Positions 21,327 to 32,860 of a DNA stretch of 64,000 nt are shown here, piece after piece. Within the stretch, counting starts at the first letter, position 1; every line of letters begins with the position of its first letter. Source of the stretch: Ailurus styani (Eukaryota; Chordata; Mammalia; Carnivora; Ailuridae); contig LNAC01000136.1 in the NCBI GenBank assembly GCA_002007465.1, positions 2,330,840 through 2,394,839 of the forward strand. Direction: 5' to 3'. The notes beneath the pieces are model-generated. The model was not told where the DNA came from and ran no database searches. It saw only the letters and a list, made by a program, of their open reading frames with translations. The translations under genes were made by a program, and so were the position numbers.

Positions 21327-21541
21327 AGGGGTGCTTGGATGGCTCAGTCAGTTAAGCATCTGACTTGATCTCTGCCTAGGTCTTGAACTTGGGGTTGTGA
21401 ATTCGGGCCCCACATTAAGTGTGAGCCCTGCTCAGCATGGAGCCTACAGGAAAGGAAAGGAAAAGAAAAAGGAAAAGGAAAGGAAAGGAATGGAAAGGAA
21501 AGAAATAAAAGAAAAGAGAAGAGAAGAGAAAAGAAAAGAAA
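21327..21541 (+). mobile_element. CAN-SINE with expanded (GGAAA)n tail inside L1
   Basis: GGGGTGCTTGGATGGCTCAGTCAGTTAAGCATCTGAC head, then a shortened body to CAGCATGGAGCCTACA, then about 95 bases of purine pentamers (AGGAAAGGAAAAGAAAA) at 21447-21541. Flanks AAAGAAAAAC and AAGAAAAAC are a plausible duplication. Confidence 0.88.
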
Positions 21542-22425
21542 AACTGGAGGTACCACAAACCCAGATTTCAAGATACTACAAAGCTGTAGTAATCAAAATA
21601 TATGGTACAGGTACAAAAATGGACACATAAGCCAGTGGAACAGAATAGAAAGCCCAGAAATAAACCCACAATTATACAATCAATCTTCAGCAAAGGAGGC
21701 AAGAGTGTACAATGGGAAAAAGACAGTCTCTTCAACAAATCGTGTTGGGAAAACTGGACAGCCACATAAAAAGAATGAAACTGGACCACTTTCTCACACC
21801 ATACACAAAAATAAACTCAAAATGGATTAGACACCTAAACATGAGGCCTGAAATCACAAATATCCTAGAAGAAGAGAAATTACAGACAGTAATTTCTCTG
21901 ACATTGGCCATAATAATGTCTTTCTAGATATGTCTCCCGAGGCAAGGGAAACAAAAGCAAAAATAATCTATTGGGACTACATCACAATAAAAAGCTTTTG
22001 CACAGCAAAGGAAACAATGAACAAAACTAAAAGGTGACCTACAGAATGGAAGAAGATATTTGCAAACGACATATCCAATAAAGGGTCAGTAGCCAAAATA
22101 CATAAAGAACTTATAAAACTCGACATCCCCAAAAACAAATATTCCAGTTTGAAAATGGGCAGAAGACATGAACAGACATTTTTTCAAGGAAGACATCCAG
22201 ATGGCCACTAGGCATATAAAAGGACGCTCAACATCCCTTATCATCAGGGAAATGCAAATCATAACCGCAGTGAGCTATCACTTCACACTTGTCAGAATAG
22301 CTAAAATAAAAAACACAAGAAACAAGAAGTGTTGGCAAAGATGTGGAGAAAAAGGAGCCCTCTTGCCTTGCTGGTAAGAATGCAAACTGGTGCAGCCACT
22401 GTGGAAGGCTGTATGGAGGTTCCTC

Positions 22426-22650
22426 AAAAAATTGAGAATAGTGGGGCGCCTGGGTGGCTGAGTCGTTCAGTGTCTGCCTTCGGCTCAGGTCATGATCCCA
22501 GGAGCCTGGAACAGAGCCCCGCATTGGGCTCCCTGCTCTGCAGGAAAGCCTGCTTCTCCCTCACCCACTCCCCCTGCTTGTGTTCCCTCTCTCGCTGTGT
22601 CTCTCTCTGTCAAATAAATAAATAAAATCTTTAAAAAAAATTAAGAATAG
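22426..22650 (+). mobile_element. CAN-SINE inside L1, near-perfect duplication
   Basis: Forward SINE 22442-22634. Flanks AAAAAATTGAGAATAG (22426-22441) and AAAAAATTAAGAATAG (22635-22650) differ at one base, so the insertion is moderately young. Confidence 0.94.
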
Positions 22651-22819
22651 AACTACCCTATGATCCAGCAATCACACTACTGCGTATTTACCCAAAGATA
22701 CAAAAATACTAGTTCGAAGGGATACATGCACCCCTATGTTTACAGCAGCATTATTTATGATAACCAAACTATGGAAGCAGCCCAAGTGTCCATGGCTAAA
22801 TGAATGAAGAAAGAAGATG

Positions 22820-22912
22820 TAATACATATATATATATATATGTATTATGTATATATGCATATACATATGTATATATACATATATATGTATATATTTATAT
22901 ATATATATAAAT
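22820..22912. repeat. TA/TG-rich dinucleotide repeat in the L1 3'UTR
   Basis: About 90 bases of TATATATGTATTATGTATATATGCATATAC type, largely self-complementary. The long tyrosine/isoleucine-rich minus frame at 22672-23022 is an artefact of it. Confidence 0.85.
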
Positions 22913-23268
22913 GGAATGTTATTCACCAGTAAAAAGAAGGAAATAGTGCCATTTGCAACAACATGGATGAAGCTAGAGACTAGTATGCTAAGTGAAATAA
23001 GCCAAAGAAAAACAAATACCATGTGATTTCACTCATATGTGAAATTTAAGAAACAAAACAAACAAAGCAAAAAAAGAGAGACAGAGTCTTAACTATAGAG
23101 AACAAATAGATGGTTACCAGAGGGGAGGGGGCTGGGGGAATGGACGAAATAAGAGTTTACTTATCTTGTTGAACACAGTAATATACAGAACTGCTGAATC
23201 ACTATATTGCAGACCTGAAACTTGTATAACGCTGTATGTTGACTACGCTTGAATTAAAATTTAAAAAG

Positions 23269-24149
23269 ATTAAATGAATTAAAAGAATAATAATTTATAA
23301 AGTCATTATTGAAGTACTTTGAAATTAGTTCTTAAAGAATGTTGAAGCATAATTAAGAGAGTTAAGCAGTGGGTTCCACTAGATAAACCATAATTCAGCT
23401 TTACCAGACTTAAGTTTTCGATAGGTCTGTATATCCCGTGCCTCGTGGAGTGTCTGGCACTCTGTAGGTGTTCATATTGTGGGCAGAAATATCCACTGAA
23501 ATGCCTTGATTCCATATCATAGCCTGTAACCTGGTACAGACCTTTGCCTGACGCAGCCCACTGCACAGGTACATCAAGGTTCTGGATCTCAAACAGCAGG
23601 AAGCTGGCCTGGAGTCAGCCCTTAGGACTGAGTCAATGCCACAGTAGCTGACAGCTGGTATCCTAGTGAGTGGGACTTTCTCTAAGCCACCAGCTGCTTT
23701 CCTGCCACCGTGGCTTACCATCAGTTCAGGAATGGTCTGTGCTGAGTCTGTTTTCTTAATCATTATATCAACTATAATAATACACTGGTGTATTATTATT
23801 AGTGACCCGACATTTTCTTTCATTGCAATTCTGTGCTTTAAATACGTGAATAGTCTCTACCCCCATAGCAATACAGCAAACTCTCAAAATAGTCAATATT
23901 CCCTGCAGTAGTTGCATCTGGGCATAATAAATTGATCATTCGATATCAGTCATAATCTCCTGAGGGCCTGCAGTTGGCCAACCCTGAGCACGAGATATGC
24001 AAAGGTAAGATTTTAGGCTTTATGCCGCTAGCTCCTGGCATCACACCTAGCACGTAATGAGACACTGAAAAATTGCTTGTGGAAAAGCGGTGAACAGCTT
24101 TTAAGAAACTCATGTGCTGCCCAGTAAATGCAATCCTGAAATACATTTC
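23269..24149. other. Unique sequence; MIR/L2 tail traces
   Basis: GTGTCTGGCACTCTGTAGGTGTTCATATTG near 23450 and GCATCACACCTAGCACGTAATGAGACAC near 24040 look like MIR/L2 tails. A 137-codon minus frame at 23410-23823 overlaps one of them and has no family match. Confidence 0.45.
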
Positions 24150-25080
24150 ATCATTAAACAAATATTTATTGAGTCCCTACTGTATGTCAAGCAATCTTCT
24201 AGGATCTGGGGATACAGTGAGGAACAAAACAAAGCTATCTTCTGCGAAGCCTACATTTCACAGAGATGAAAATGTAAGAACATTTTAAATAAAGATAAGT
24301 ACTGTGAATAAAATACAAGGCGACAGGAAAGGTAGATGAGTCACCACTAAGGATACTCCAAGAAGGTGACTTTTAAGCTGAGACGTGCATGACTAGAATG
24401 TCTCAGGAATGCAGTGATCGAAAGTGGGAACGAACTTGGTGTGTTAGAGGAATAGAAAGAAGGCTGCTGGCTAGTGAGCAATGGGCAATTGCAGGAGAGG
24501 AGGGCAGGGATCTGAGGAAATGGGGTTCTGTAAGTGGACTGGATTTTATTTTACACACAGGATGCTTCTGGGGAGATGGGTTTGTGTAGTCAAATGCTGT
24601 GGGCTGCTGAGACCCATCCAGAAGCTCAGGAGAGGGTACCACAGTGGGGCAGTTGCAGACTCAGGAAGACTAGTTAGGATAGGAGGCTGTTGCAGACAAA
24701 GTAACAGCTGGGATTCAGATAGTAGCTGGGGGCCTCGGGAGAAGTAGACAGATGCCAGGGATGTTTGGGACTTGGTGCCAATAAGACTCTGCGATGGGTT
24801 GGATGTCGGAGGTGAAAGGGAGGAATAAGGACATCACCTGGGTTTTTAGTTGAAGCAGTTAGATGCTTTGTGGTGACATTTACCGAGATGGAAAAAACTG
24901 AGGGAGGAACAGGTTTGAAAGGGGTAGAAATCAATAATTCTGTTTCAGGCATATTAAGCTCAAGATGCAATACCATTTTCATAGTTTTCAATTTTGATCT
25001 CAGTGAGCTAGGTGGCAATTCACTGGAGAAAGCTTATCTGTTAAATTTTCAGGGGAAGGAGTGACCACTGGAGAGACGGA
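24150..25080 (+). mobile_element. Ancient mammal-wide repeat, same type as 9440 and 57340
   Basis: Begins AACAAATATTTATTGAGTCCCTACTGTATGTCAAGCAATCTTCTAGG and continues GGGGATACAGTGAGGAACAAAACA, GTGACTTTTAAGCTGAGACGTG, GATGGGTTGGATGTCGGAGGTG and ACATTTACCGAGATGGAAAAAACTG. Noncoding despite several short frames. Confidence 0.5.
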
Positions 25081-25546
25081 AAGGAATGCCTTGGATGTCA
25101 GAGAGCACAGGTGGGAGGCTGCAAGGACACTTCCCATTCTAACGAGCCCTGAGGCAGGCACAGGGGAATTACGAAGCAACTTCCCGAATCCTCTCCAGCT
25201 CACTGTAGCTCTCTCAGAACCACTCCGTTCAGGAAAAGACAAACAAGAAATGTGCTCACACCATATTGCACATTCTTTCCTGGAAAAATCAATCAACGCT
25301 GTGTTTATTTCCCTGGCTTGCTGTATACGGAAATGAGAGTTCTCAAGAAATACAAAAAAAAAAAAAAAGCCTAAACTGCCTCGGCACGTGGGCACCCTGA
25401 CATTGAACACATCTCCCTAGAAGTTAGTTTGGTAAGAGTTCCCAGACTTAGCAAGATGGGAAGTGTCCTTAATTTTGGATATTCTTTCCAAGTGGATGTG
25501 ATTTTTTTCTCTGTCTCCTATGGATCTCTTTGTTTATTATCTATCA
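25081..25546. other. Unique sequence with an A run
   Basis: A run of 15 As at about 25353-25367 follows a 91-codon plus frame (25061-25336) that begins in the ancient repeat. No gene is supported. Confidence 0.4.

Positions 25547-25612
<66 letters not shown>
25547..25612 (+). repeat. (TATC)n tetranucleotide microsatellite, about 16 units
   Basis: Sixty-six uninterrupted bases of ATCT repeats. It is long and pure enough to be length-variable between individuals. It creates the repeating LSIY peptide frame, which is not a gene. Confidence 0.98.
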
Positions 25613-26279
25613 TTTTCCCCCTCGAAGGGCATATTCAGCCAGGAGCCCTCAAGCTTCCAAATACTGAAGAATGAAATTTAGGCTGCAAAACTGTTTATTG
25701 GGCAGAAGGACAACATGCCCAGGGGAGAGAGAGGGTTTTTAATTTATTGAATGGTAAATAATTCACAATCGTCTTTTTAAATCATGCAAATTTTCATGTT
25801 ATACTTTACATTTATTTCAGAAGTATTTTATTTCTCATGTCAGATAATTAAACAAACAGTTGCCTGCACATTTTACCTTGACAGTCCCATTTTGTTTTTT
25901 AAAGTTAAGTAATGAATTTATAAAAGTGAAATAAAGAATAAGAGAGGAATATGACTTTGTAAGCCAGTCCTAGCTCCCTTCCAACTCATTTCAAAGATGG
26001 AGAATGGTGGTGGTGGTGGTAGGTTCTCTGAAGTCCTTTAAGTGGATAAAGCTGGGGAAAATGTACAATCAAAGCAGCAAGAGAGCCTCTCTCACTTGAC
26101 GGACATACCTGAACTGTGGATTGCTTTACTTCTTACACACAGAGCACAGTCATTAGCCTTTAAGTCAATGGTCCTTTGGTATGAAACTTGTTCTCTAGCA
26201 GATTTGTAGAAGGGTATCATGGAATAATGTTCCTGGAGTTCCTGGATGTTTTAGTAGCCAGCCTGTGTCTTTATACATA
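25613..26279. other. Unique sequence; short (TGG)n
   Basis: A GGTGGTGGTGGTGG run lies at 26007-26021. No gene or other repeat recognised. Confidence 0.5.
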
Positions 26280-26960
26280 AAGGTCAGTTTAACTGGATAT
26301 AAAAAAACTGTGGTTGAAATGTTCTTTCCTCAAGCATCTTAAATAAGTTACTCTTTAATCTGGTACTATAAAGAGCTGTTCTTGAAAAGTCTCATAAGAA
26401 TATGTATTATTTTCTTTCCATTATAAATGGTACTCTGGCTTTGCTGGGTGCCCGAAGGATTTGTGTATTTTTTCTTTGAAGCCTAGTAGTTTTATGAGAA
26501 TACGTACTGGTGGGTGCCACTTTGGGTTAGCTTAATCTGGCAGGCAGAGCGCTCACTTAATGTATAGTTGCTCTTTCAGAAAGTTTTCTTGAATTACAAT
26601 CTTAAGCACTTGTTCCATTCTATTGCCTTAGATAGCAGCCTTGGTGGTTGCTGTTATAATTAAGTTGGATCTTCTTTGTCTAGCTTCTCTACTGCTTTCA
26701 TAGGACTCTTTATTTTTAATTCCTTAATTTCTTTTATTTTTTAAAAAGTGTATCCTTTATCCATTTCTTTCTCTTAAGGAATTATTTGTTATATTATTTT
26801 CTTGTGTATTCCTAACTTAATATGTATTCATAAAATACTTTTTCTTTTATCTCTATTTCTTTAACTCTGCCTGCTTCCCTTCCAAATCTCTGTTTTCCTC
26901 CAATCACCTCATTCCTGAGTGTTTTCCACTTTTGATTTATGTTGTTTGCTCAAAGTTTAT
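26280..26960 (-). mobile_element. Very old L1-like sequence
   Basis: TAACTGGATATAAAAAAACTGTGG, AGTCTCATAAGAATATGTATTATTTT and TTTTATGAGAATACGTACTGG have the wording of old reverse-strand L1 sequence also seen at 29216-30720, 34285-34510 and 60770-61180. Divergence is high and the call is tentative. Confidence 0.35.
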
Positions 26961-27034
26961 ATTTCTCTTTCTTTCTCACTAGTCTGAAATATTAGGTTAC
27001 AAGGTTTTCATTTTGGAAAGTGATTTTTTTTTTA

Positions 27035-27215
27035 CTGAGATATAGACAACATTGTGTTAGTTTCAGGTGTACATCAGAATGATTTTATATGTGCGTATAT
27101 ATATTGCAAAATGATTCCCACAAGTTTAGTTAACACCCGTCACCACACATAGTTACAATTCTTTGTGTGTGATGAGAATGGTTAAGTTCTACTCTCTTAA
27201 CCACTAGGTTGCAGT
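27035..27215 (-). mobile_element. L1 3'UTR fragment
   Basis: TACTGAGATATAGACAACATTGTGTTAGTTTCAGGTGTACATCA, then TTTAGTTAACACCCGTCACCACAC, is the reverse-strand tail of an L1M element. Confidence 0.75.
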
Positions 27216-27270
27216 TTTCATTAGTTTAGTAGACATACTTCTAAGTGTGCTTTGTCTAAAAACATGTTTT

Positions 27271-27484
27271 TTTCATTTACTTTTTTTAAAAAAGATATTT
27301 ATTTATTTGACAGAGAGCTCACAAGTAGGCAGAGAGGCAGGCAGAGACAGAGGGGGAAGCAGGCTCCCTGTCTAGCAGAGAGCCCAATGCGGGGCTCCAT
27401 CCCAGGACCCTGAGATCATGACCTGAGCCAAAGGCAGAGGCTCAACCCGCTGAGCCACCCAGGCGCCCTTTCATTTCCTTTTTT
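27271..27484 (-). mobile_element. CAN-SINE with near-perfect duplication
   Basis: Reverse SINE 27287-27468 between TTTCATTTACTTTTTT and TTTCATTTCCTTTTTT (one mismatch). The body is close to the young consensus. Confidence 0.93.
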
Positions 27485-28239
27485 AATAAGGACATTTTAA
27501 GGATTTTTTCCATGATCCTTTTCTGTTGCTCACTTTTAAATGAAACATATTTTCCCATCATGTTAGGAGAAAAAAATGGTTCGGGAAATCTCTTCCAGCT
27601 TTATGGCTCTAGAGTTGGTTCTTTTGTTGTTCTTACAAAGTTCATAAAAACAATGGCTGTTAATTTTCTGAAATCTGCTTTCTCTAGTCTCTTCTCCCAT
27701 TTTAATCTGGATTTTCTATTTCCTTTCACATTATTGTTTCTATCCTATTTAGTTTTGGGGGGTGGGGGGACTGAATCACGACCTATAGTAATTGGCAAAC
27801 TCAGTCAAGATAATAACAGGAGCTGAACAGGGAGTTCCCCAGGTCCCAAATCAAAGGAGAATGTACAGCCGAAGCATATACTCAGATGGATCTAGTGTCA
27901 GATGGATCTTATGCCAGTTGTTGAGCCTCTACAATGTAGTGTTTTCATTACTCTTCTAGCTTTTTCAGAGCTAAGAAGAGTGCACAGAGGGCTGGTGTTG
28001 AAGGTGCCATTAGCACGATATTAATACTGAAGAACATTCTTAGATAAGTGTAAGAATGCCACTTGGATCCTTTATTCTTTGCCTCTTAAAATGATTTTTA
28101 TCTGTGATAATCCCCAGAAGCTTAGCCAGTCAAGACTTAGGTAATTGAAATATATATACATATATTTCACCCAATAAGTTAAATATATGCATTTAAATAT
28201 TTTTCTTCTGTAAATTTCAGGGAAAAGTAATGCTTTCTT
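27485..28239. other. Unique sequence
   Basis: No gene seen. GATGGATCTAGTGTCA and GATGGATCTTATGCCA form a small imperfect direct repeat near 27885-27916. Confidence 0.5.
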
Positions 28240-29215
28240 TTAAAAATTTGTTTAGTGAGATAGAATAAATATACCATAAAATTCACCCTTGTAAACAGCA
28301 CAATTCAACAGTTTTAGTATACTCACAAAGTTGTACAACTATCACCACCATTTAGTTCTAGCATGTTTTCACCAACCCCAAAAGAAAACGATAAGCTTTC
28401 CCTCCCTGTTTTCCCCAACCTGTCCCTCTCCAGACCCTGGACCCTACTTATGAATTTATGAATTTCCGTTCTTCCATTGTTAACTTTGATAATATGCATT
28501 TGTTTTTGCTTGATAAGACTAACAACAGTTTTATTAATTGTATTTACCTTTCCAAAGACCGATTTTTGGTTTATCTTCTCTATTTTGTATTTTCTGTTTC
28601 ACATGTTTCCCTTCTGATCTCTATTATTTCCTTCCTTCTAGTTAATTCGAGGTTAGATTGTTATTTGCTTCTTTTCTTAGGTAGAACATTAAGTTATCGA
28701 GTGGATATCTTTTTAAAAAATAATTGGTGCTTACGACTATAAATTTCCCTCTAAACACTATTCTAGTGGAGTCCTATAACTTTTGTGATGTTGAATTTTA
28801 GGTTTGATTCATTTCAAAGTATTTTCTAATTGCCCCTGTGATTTCTCTGAACTGATAATTCAGGAGGATGTTGTTTAATATTCAAATATTTTTGAAAGTA
28901 CCAAATTTCCTTCTATTATTGATTTCTCTTTTCTATTGTGATTGGAGGAAAAAAACTGTTTTTCTGATACTGATCCTTTTAAATTTAATGAGACTTCTTT
29001 TATGGTCCAGCATATGGACTATCTCCAAGAATGCTCCATGTGCCTCTGAGAAGATGGTGTGTTCTCGTGCTGTTGGGTGGAGAGTTTTAAAGATGTCAAT
29101 TAGGTCTAGTTGCTTTATAGTGTTGTTCCAGTCTTCTTTTTCCTTGTCAATCTTCTGCATGAATGTTCTGTTCATTATTGAAATTTGAATATTATGTATC
29201 CAGCTACTGTCATAA
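28240..29215 (-). mobile_element. L1 pieces including a decayed ORF2 endonuclease segment
   Basis: 28240-28470 is reverse-strand L1 tail (GAGATAGAATAAATATACCATAAAATTCACCC). 28500-29215 is reverse-strand ORF2. The minus frame 29175-28933 reads as the C-terminal part of the L1 endonuclease, with DWNNTIKQLDLIDIFKTLHP and HGAFLEIVHMLDHK. The family normally has an aspartate in IDHM, which here is valine (IVHM), consistent with a dead copy. Confidence 0.8.
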
Positions 29216-30720
29216 TCTTATTAAGGACCCTTTGTACATGATGAGTTGTTTCTCTCTCACTTCTTTCAAGAGTCTCTCTTTGTCTTTGAGTTTTGACAGT
29301 TTGATTATGATGTGTCTAGATGTGAATCCCTTTGGATTTATCCTACTCAGAATGTGGTAGGATTCCTGGGTGTGTAGATTAGTGTTTATCACCAAATTTA
29401 AGGAGTTTTCATTTTCAGCAGTTGTTCTAATCTTCTTTCTGGTTTTCTCTCTTGTCCTTGTTCCTGGAGCACCTATTATTCGGTGTCTGTGATGGGGTTC
29501 CCCAGGTTTTGAAGCTATGAAGAAAATGAACTTTTCTTCATTCTTTACTGTGTCTCAGACTGGATAATCTTAATTGATTTATCTTCAGGTCACGAGTTAT
29601 TTTTTCTGCTCAAACCTTCTGTGAGTCCCTTTAGTGATATTTTTCATTTCAGTTATAATACTCCCTAACTCCAGAACTTCTGTTTTGTTATTTTTATAAA
29701 ATTTTTAAAAAATATCTTTATTGATATTTTCTATTTGGCCAGATATTCTCTTGTTTTCCTTTAGGGTCCCCCCCCCATTATAGTTTTGTTTGAACATATT
29801 TATAATAGCTAGCCTGGTGTCTTTGACTTGTAAGTCCAACTTCTGGACCTCGTTAGGGACGCTTTCTATTGGCTACTCTCCCAACCCAGTAGGTGCCATA
29901 ATTTCTTGTTTATTTGTTTATCTCAAAATCTGTTGTCAAAACCTGGATGCTTTCAACATATAGTGTGGCAATTGTAGAAATGAGATTCTCTTACCGCCCC
30001 CTGAGTTTGTTGTCATTATTGCCACTGTTGCTATCGCTTAGTGACTTATCTGGAATAGTTCTGTAAAGTCTCTGCTCTTTGTGCTCTGTGGTTGCTGAAA
30101 TCTCTGCTTGGTTGCAGCAGTGGTCAGCTGCCTTAGTGGTCAGCTAATATTTGGACAGAGATTTCCTTAAATGCCTGCAACCCATAAGTCTCCCAGCCAT
30201 TGCTGAGGGTTTTATTGTGTATATTAGGGTATGTTTCAATCCTCAGGTTGTTGACCACTCTGCCTCACCCTTCACTTGGTGCCTGAAGAGTCCCAAGGTC
30301 AGCCATATATGTGAATGCTTAAAGCATTCTCAGGTCCTTCCTGAGTATGCATGAAGCTCTCAGGTCCTTCGTGAGTATGCATGTGGGGCATTAGGACATA
30401 GCCATTACATGTGAGTATGATCTTCTAGATTCCAGAGAATATGGGGGGATTTTCCAACCTCTTTATACACATCTCATTCTCTAGTTTCTCAACTGTCTTT
30501 AGTCAGCTTGCTGTTTGCCCCAACTGTTATCCCTACCTCAGGCAACTGGACCATAAACAGTTGTCAACACTAGGGGAAAGTTAATGGATGGAACTCTTTG
30601 TCAAGTCAAATAAAGACAAGCCACTCAAGTGTAGTTTTCCAGGGAAGAGCCAATAATGACAATTCCCTGGAAGTAGCGCTTTGGAGCACTTTCAACACTT
30701 TTCTGTCACCTCCAGAGGCT
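29216..30720 (-). mobile_element. Long old L1-like region
   Basis: GTTTTGACAGTTTGATTATGATGTGTCTAGATGTG, TCGGTGTCTGTGATGGGGTTCCCCAGG, ATTTCAGTTATAATACTCCC, GAACATATTTATAATAGCTAGCCTGG and AGTCAGCTTGCTGTTTGCCCCAAC are typical of an old reverse-strand L1 class. It continues from the ORF2 piece just upstream. Boundaries and subfamily are uncertain. Confidence 0.45.
30329..30388. repeat. 30-bp tandem duplication
   Basis: TCTCAGGTCCTTCCTGAGTATGCATG is repeated directly as TCTCAGGTCCTTCGTGAGTATGCATG, with one mismatch in the first 26 bases. Two units only. Confidence 0.9.
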
Positions 30721-32028
30721 TCTACGCTACTGGTCTGAATTCACATGCTTGTGGAATTGTTGGTTTTCAAGGTTGCTGTGAAACCAGTGAGGAGAAAGGA
30801 CAAGAAAGCAAGTTAAATTGTCACAGAGCTTGTTCTGATATTCTGCTATTTTCCTTGAATAAACTACCCCTGGGTTGTTACAAGCCTTTGGTTAATTTCT
30901 AAAGTTCTAAAAAAGTTGACGGTGACCACTTTTTCCAGTGTTGGTAGTAAAAGTGTGGGGTAAGAGATGCTTCAGCTGAGTCAATGTTAACACAGTGCAA
31001 AATAGTCACAGCTGTCCCAGCACGGAATGGGCTGCTTTAGAAAATAATGAATCCCCTCATCCGGTGATTTTCAAACAGAAGATTAACAACACATGGCCAG
31101 GAGTATCATGGAGGGATTCTAACAGCAGAAAAATGACTAAAGTAGATCATGTTGTTTTTTTACTATTAAAATATTTTACTATTGTTAAAAATTTTCAATA
31201 TCAACAAAAACAGAGAAAAGAGTACAATGCACCTCTATATGCCTATTATTTAAACTCAACCACATTAGCTTAATCGGTATGTTTTTCATTTTTGCTTTTC
31301 TCTGCTGAAGTATTTAGAGGAAGACCTCAGACATAAGGCAATTTTACCCCACTAGACTTCAATCTAAAATATATGGACTTTTAAAAATATAAATGACATT
31401 ACATAAATCATATAAATGATATTTACATAAAGGAGAGACTGGGATCATCACGGATACTATGGAAAATGGAAAGTTATAAGGGAACTGAATGAGTTTAGGA
31501 TAAAAACCTGAGAGAGAGGCAGATGATACATAATTCCAAGAAATACATAATAACACTCTGAAAAATACGGTGGGGAAAGTTTAGATTCACCATTAAGTCA
31601 ACACATCAAGACGGAAAATGCCTTCAGGCTTTATCAACTGCTTCGTATATTCCCAAGGTATTATCTCAAGGGAATAACCCATGTTTTATTACACTTTAAA
31701 CCAACTTCGGCTCAGCTATAAATTTTAATGCTTTAAAAAATAAACAGTACAAAGTTCTAGATAAAATTTTATCTTTGCTAATATTTAGGTTTGGGCTCAA
31801 ATTCCCAGTAACGGCAGAAAGAATGTTATTTAAAAAAAAAAAAAATCTGTGCTGTTTGGCAATTGAAAAGGACAATCAGGACACCCAGAGAGAGCAAGTT
31901 GTATTTTCCTAAGGATCTTAGCTCTGTCCTTTCATGTCACCTGTTCACACACAAGGCCTCTCTCAGGCTGGGCCAGTGTGGATGGTGAGATCTTCTTCCT
32001 CACGCACTGTGATTTTGGGGGGATAAAG
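30721..32028. other. Unique AT-rich sequence
   Basis: Possible old L1 or MER tail at 31140-31275. No gene seen. Confidence 0.45.
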
Positions 32029-32053
32029 GAGTTGAATTCTTTTTTTAAAGATT

Positions 32054-32093
<40 letters not shown>

Positions 32094-32294
32094 TTATTTA
32101 TTTATAGTGTACTCATGAGCAGGGGGAGGCACAGAGAGAGAGGGAAGGAGAGAATCTCAAGCAGACTCCTGGCTGAGCATGGAGCCTCATGTGGGGTTTG
32201 ATCCCATGACCCAGAGATCATGACCTGAGCTGAAATCAGGTCAGATGGCTCAACTGACTGAGCCACCTAGGCATCCCTATGAGTTGAATTCTTT
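32029..32294 (-). mobile_element. CAN-SINE whose tail has become a (TATC)9 microsatellite
   Basis: Reverse SINE 32043-32280 flanked by perfect GAGTTGAATTCTTT copies (32029-32042 and 32281-32294). Between the T run and the TATTTATTTATTTATAG part of the tail lie nine TATC units (32055-32090). Confidence 0.95.
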
Positions 32295-32547
32295 ACTGAG
32301 AAGACATTATCTTCTTTTACAGCTATTGTATGTAAAAACAAAACAAAACAAACAAAACAGTTCTTTTCGTGTTTGTAGGGATATCTGTTAAATATCTCCC
32401 TTCCCTGAGAACTACCCCCTCACTCCTTACAGAAATGAAGTCCATGATACATACCCATGTTTGTACCACACAATCCTGTCGCCCAAACTACGTCCCCACA
32501 TGCACCATGTTTATTAGACGGCCAGAAGACATCTGTTCTGAGCTCCC

Positions 32548-32860
32548 TGTGGAGGTTTGACTCCTAGTAACTTGGAGGTGTGATTCAGAGGTAATTCATT
32601 AATTTCTGCTCGTGGACATGACCACAAGTGAATTTAAGTGAGGGAGCTGGAGGTGTGGCCCCTTCTACTGTGTCCGAGGAGATGGGAAAAAACTGCCCAG
32701 TCAACAGGGAAGAACAAAGACATACTGAGAGAAGCAGAGATAACAGAAAAGAGACAGCTAGATTCCCTGTTCATTTTCCACTTCTGGTTGTAGGAACCAG
32801 ATGGGCCCTGTCTCTTCTGGACTCTGCAGAACTCACTGACTTCCCAATAAACGTATTTCT
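32548..32860 (+). mobile_element. Possible LTR remnant
   Basis: GTTTGACTCCTAGTAACTTGGAGG, GATGGGCCCTGTCTCTTCTGGACTCTGCAGAACTCACTGACTTCC and AATAAACGTATTTCTTTCC resemble the 3' half of a MaLR-type LTR, where AATAAA is the polyadenylation signal. Diverged. The overlapping 140-codon frame (32628-33050) is not a gene. Confidence 0.35.

Larger units (their letters stand above)
21246..23268 (+). mobile_element. L1 3' end (end of ORF2 plus 3'UTR), decayed
   Basis: ORF2 C-terminal codons are readable in pieces: [17 protein letters not shown] near 21575, and [18 protein letters not shown] near 21770. Later come the usual late-L1 words GAAAATGGGCAGAAGACATGAACAGACA, ATCAGGGAAATGCAAATC and TGGTGCAGCCACTGTGGAA, then the 3'UTR to about 23268. 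Stops and frameshifts break the frame. Two SINEs and a TA-repeat interrupt it. Confidence 0.9.

Noticed and set aside
22672..23022. 116-codon minus-strand frame with apparent hydrophobic segments
   Set aside because: It is reverse L1 3'UTR plus a TA repeat.
24389..24747. Tryptophan- and glycine-containing plus-strand frames
   Set aside because: They lie inside the ancient repeat, whose sequence recurs elsewhere in the window out of frame.
25429..25674. Frame with repeated LSIY units
   Set aside because: It is a translated (TATC)n microsatellite.
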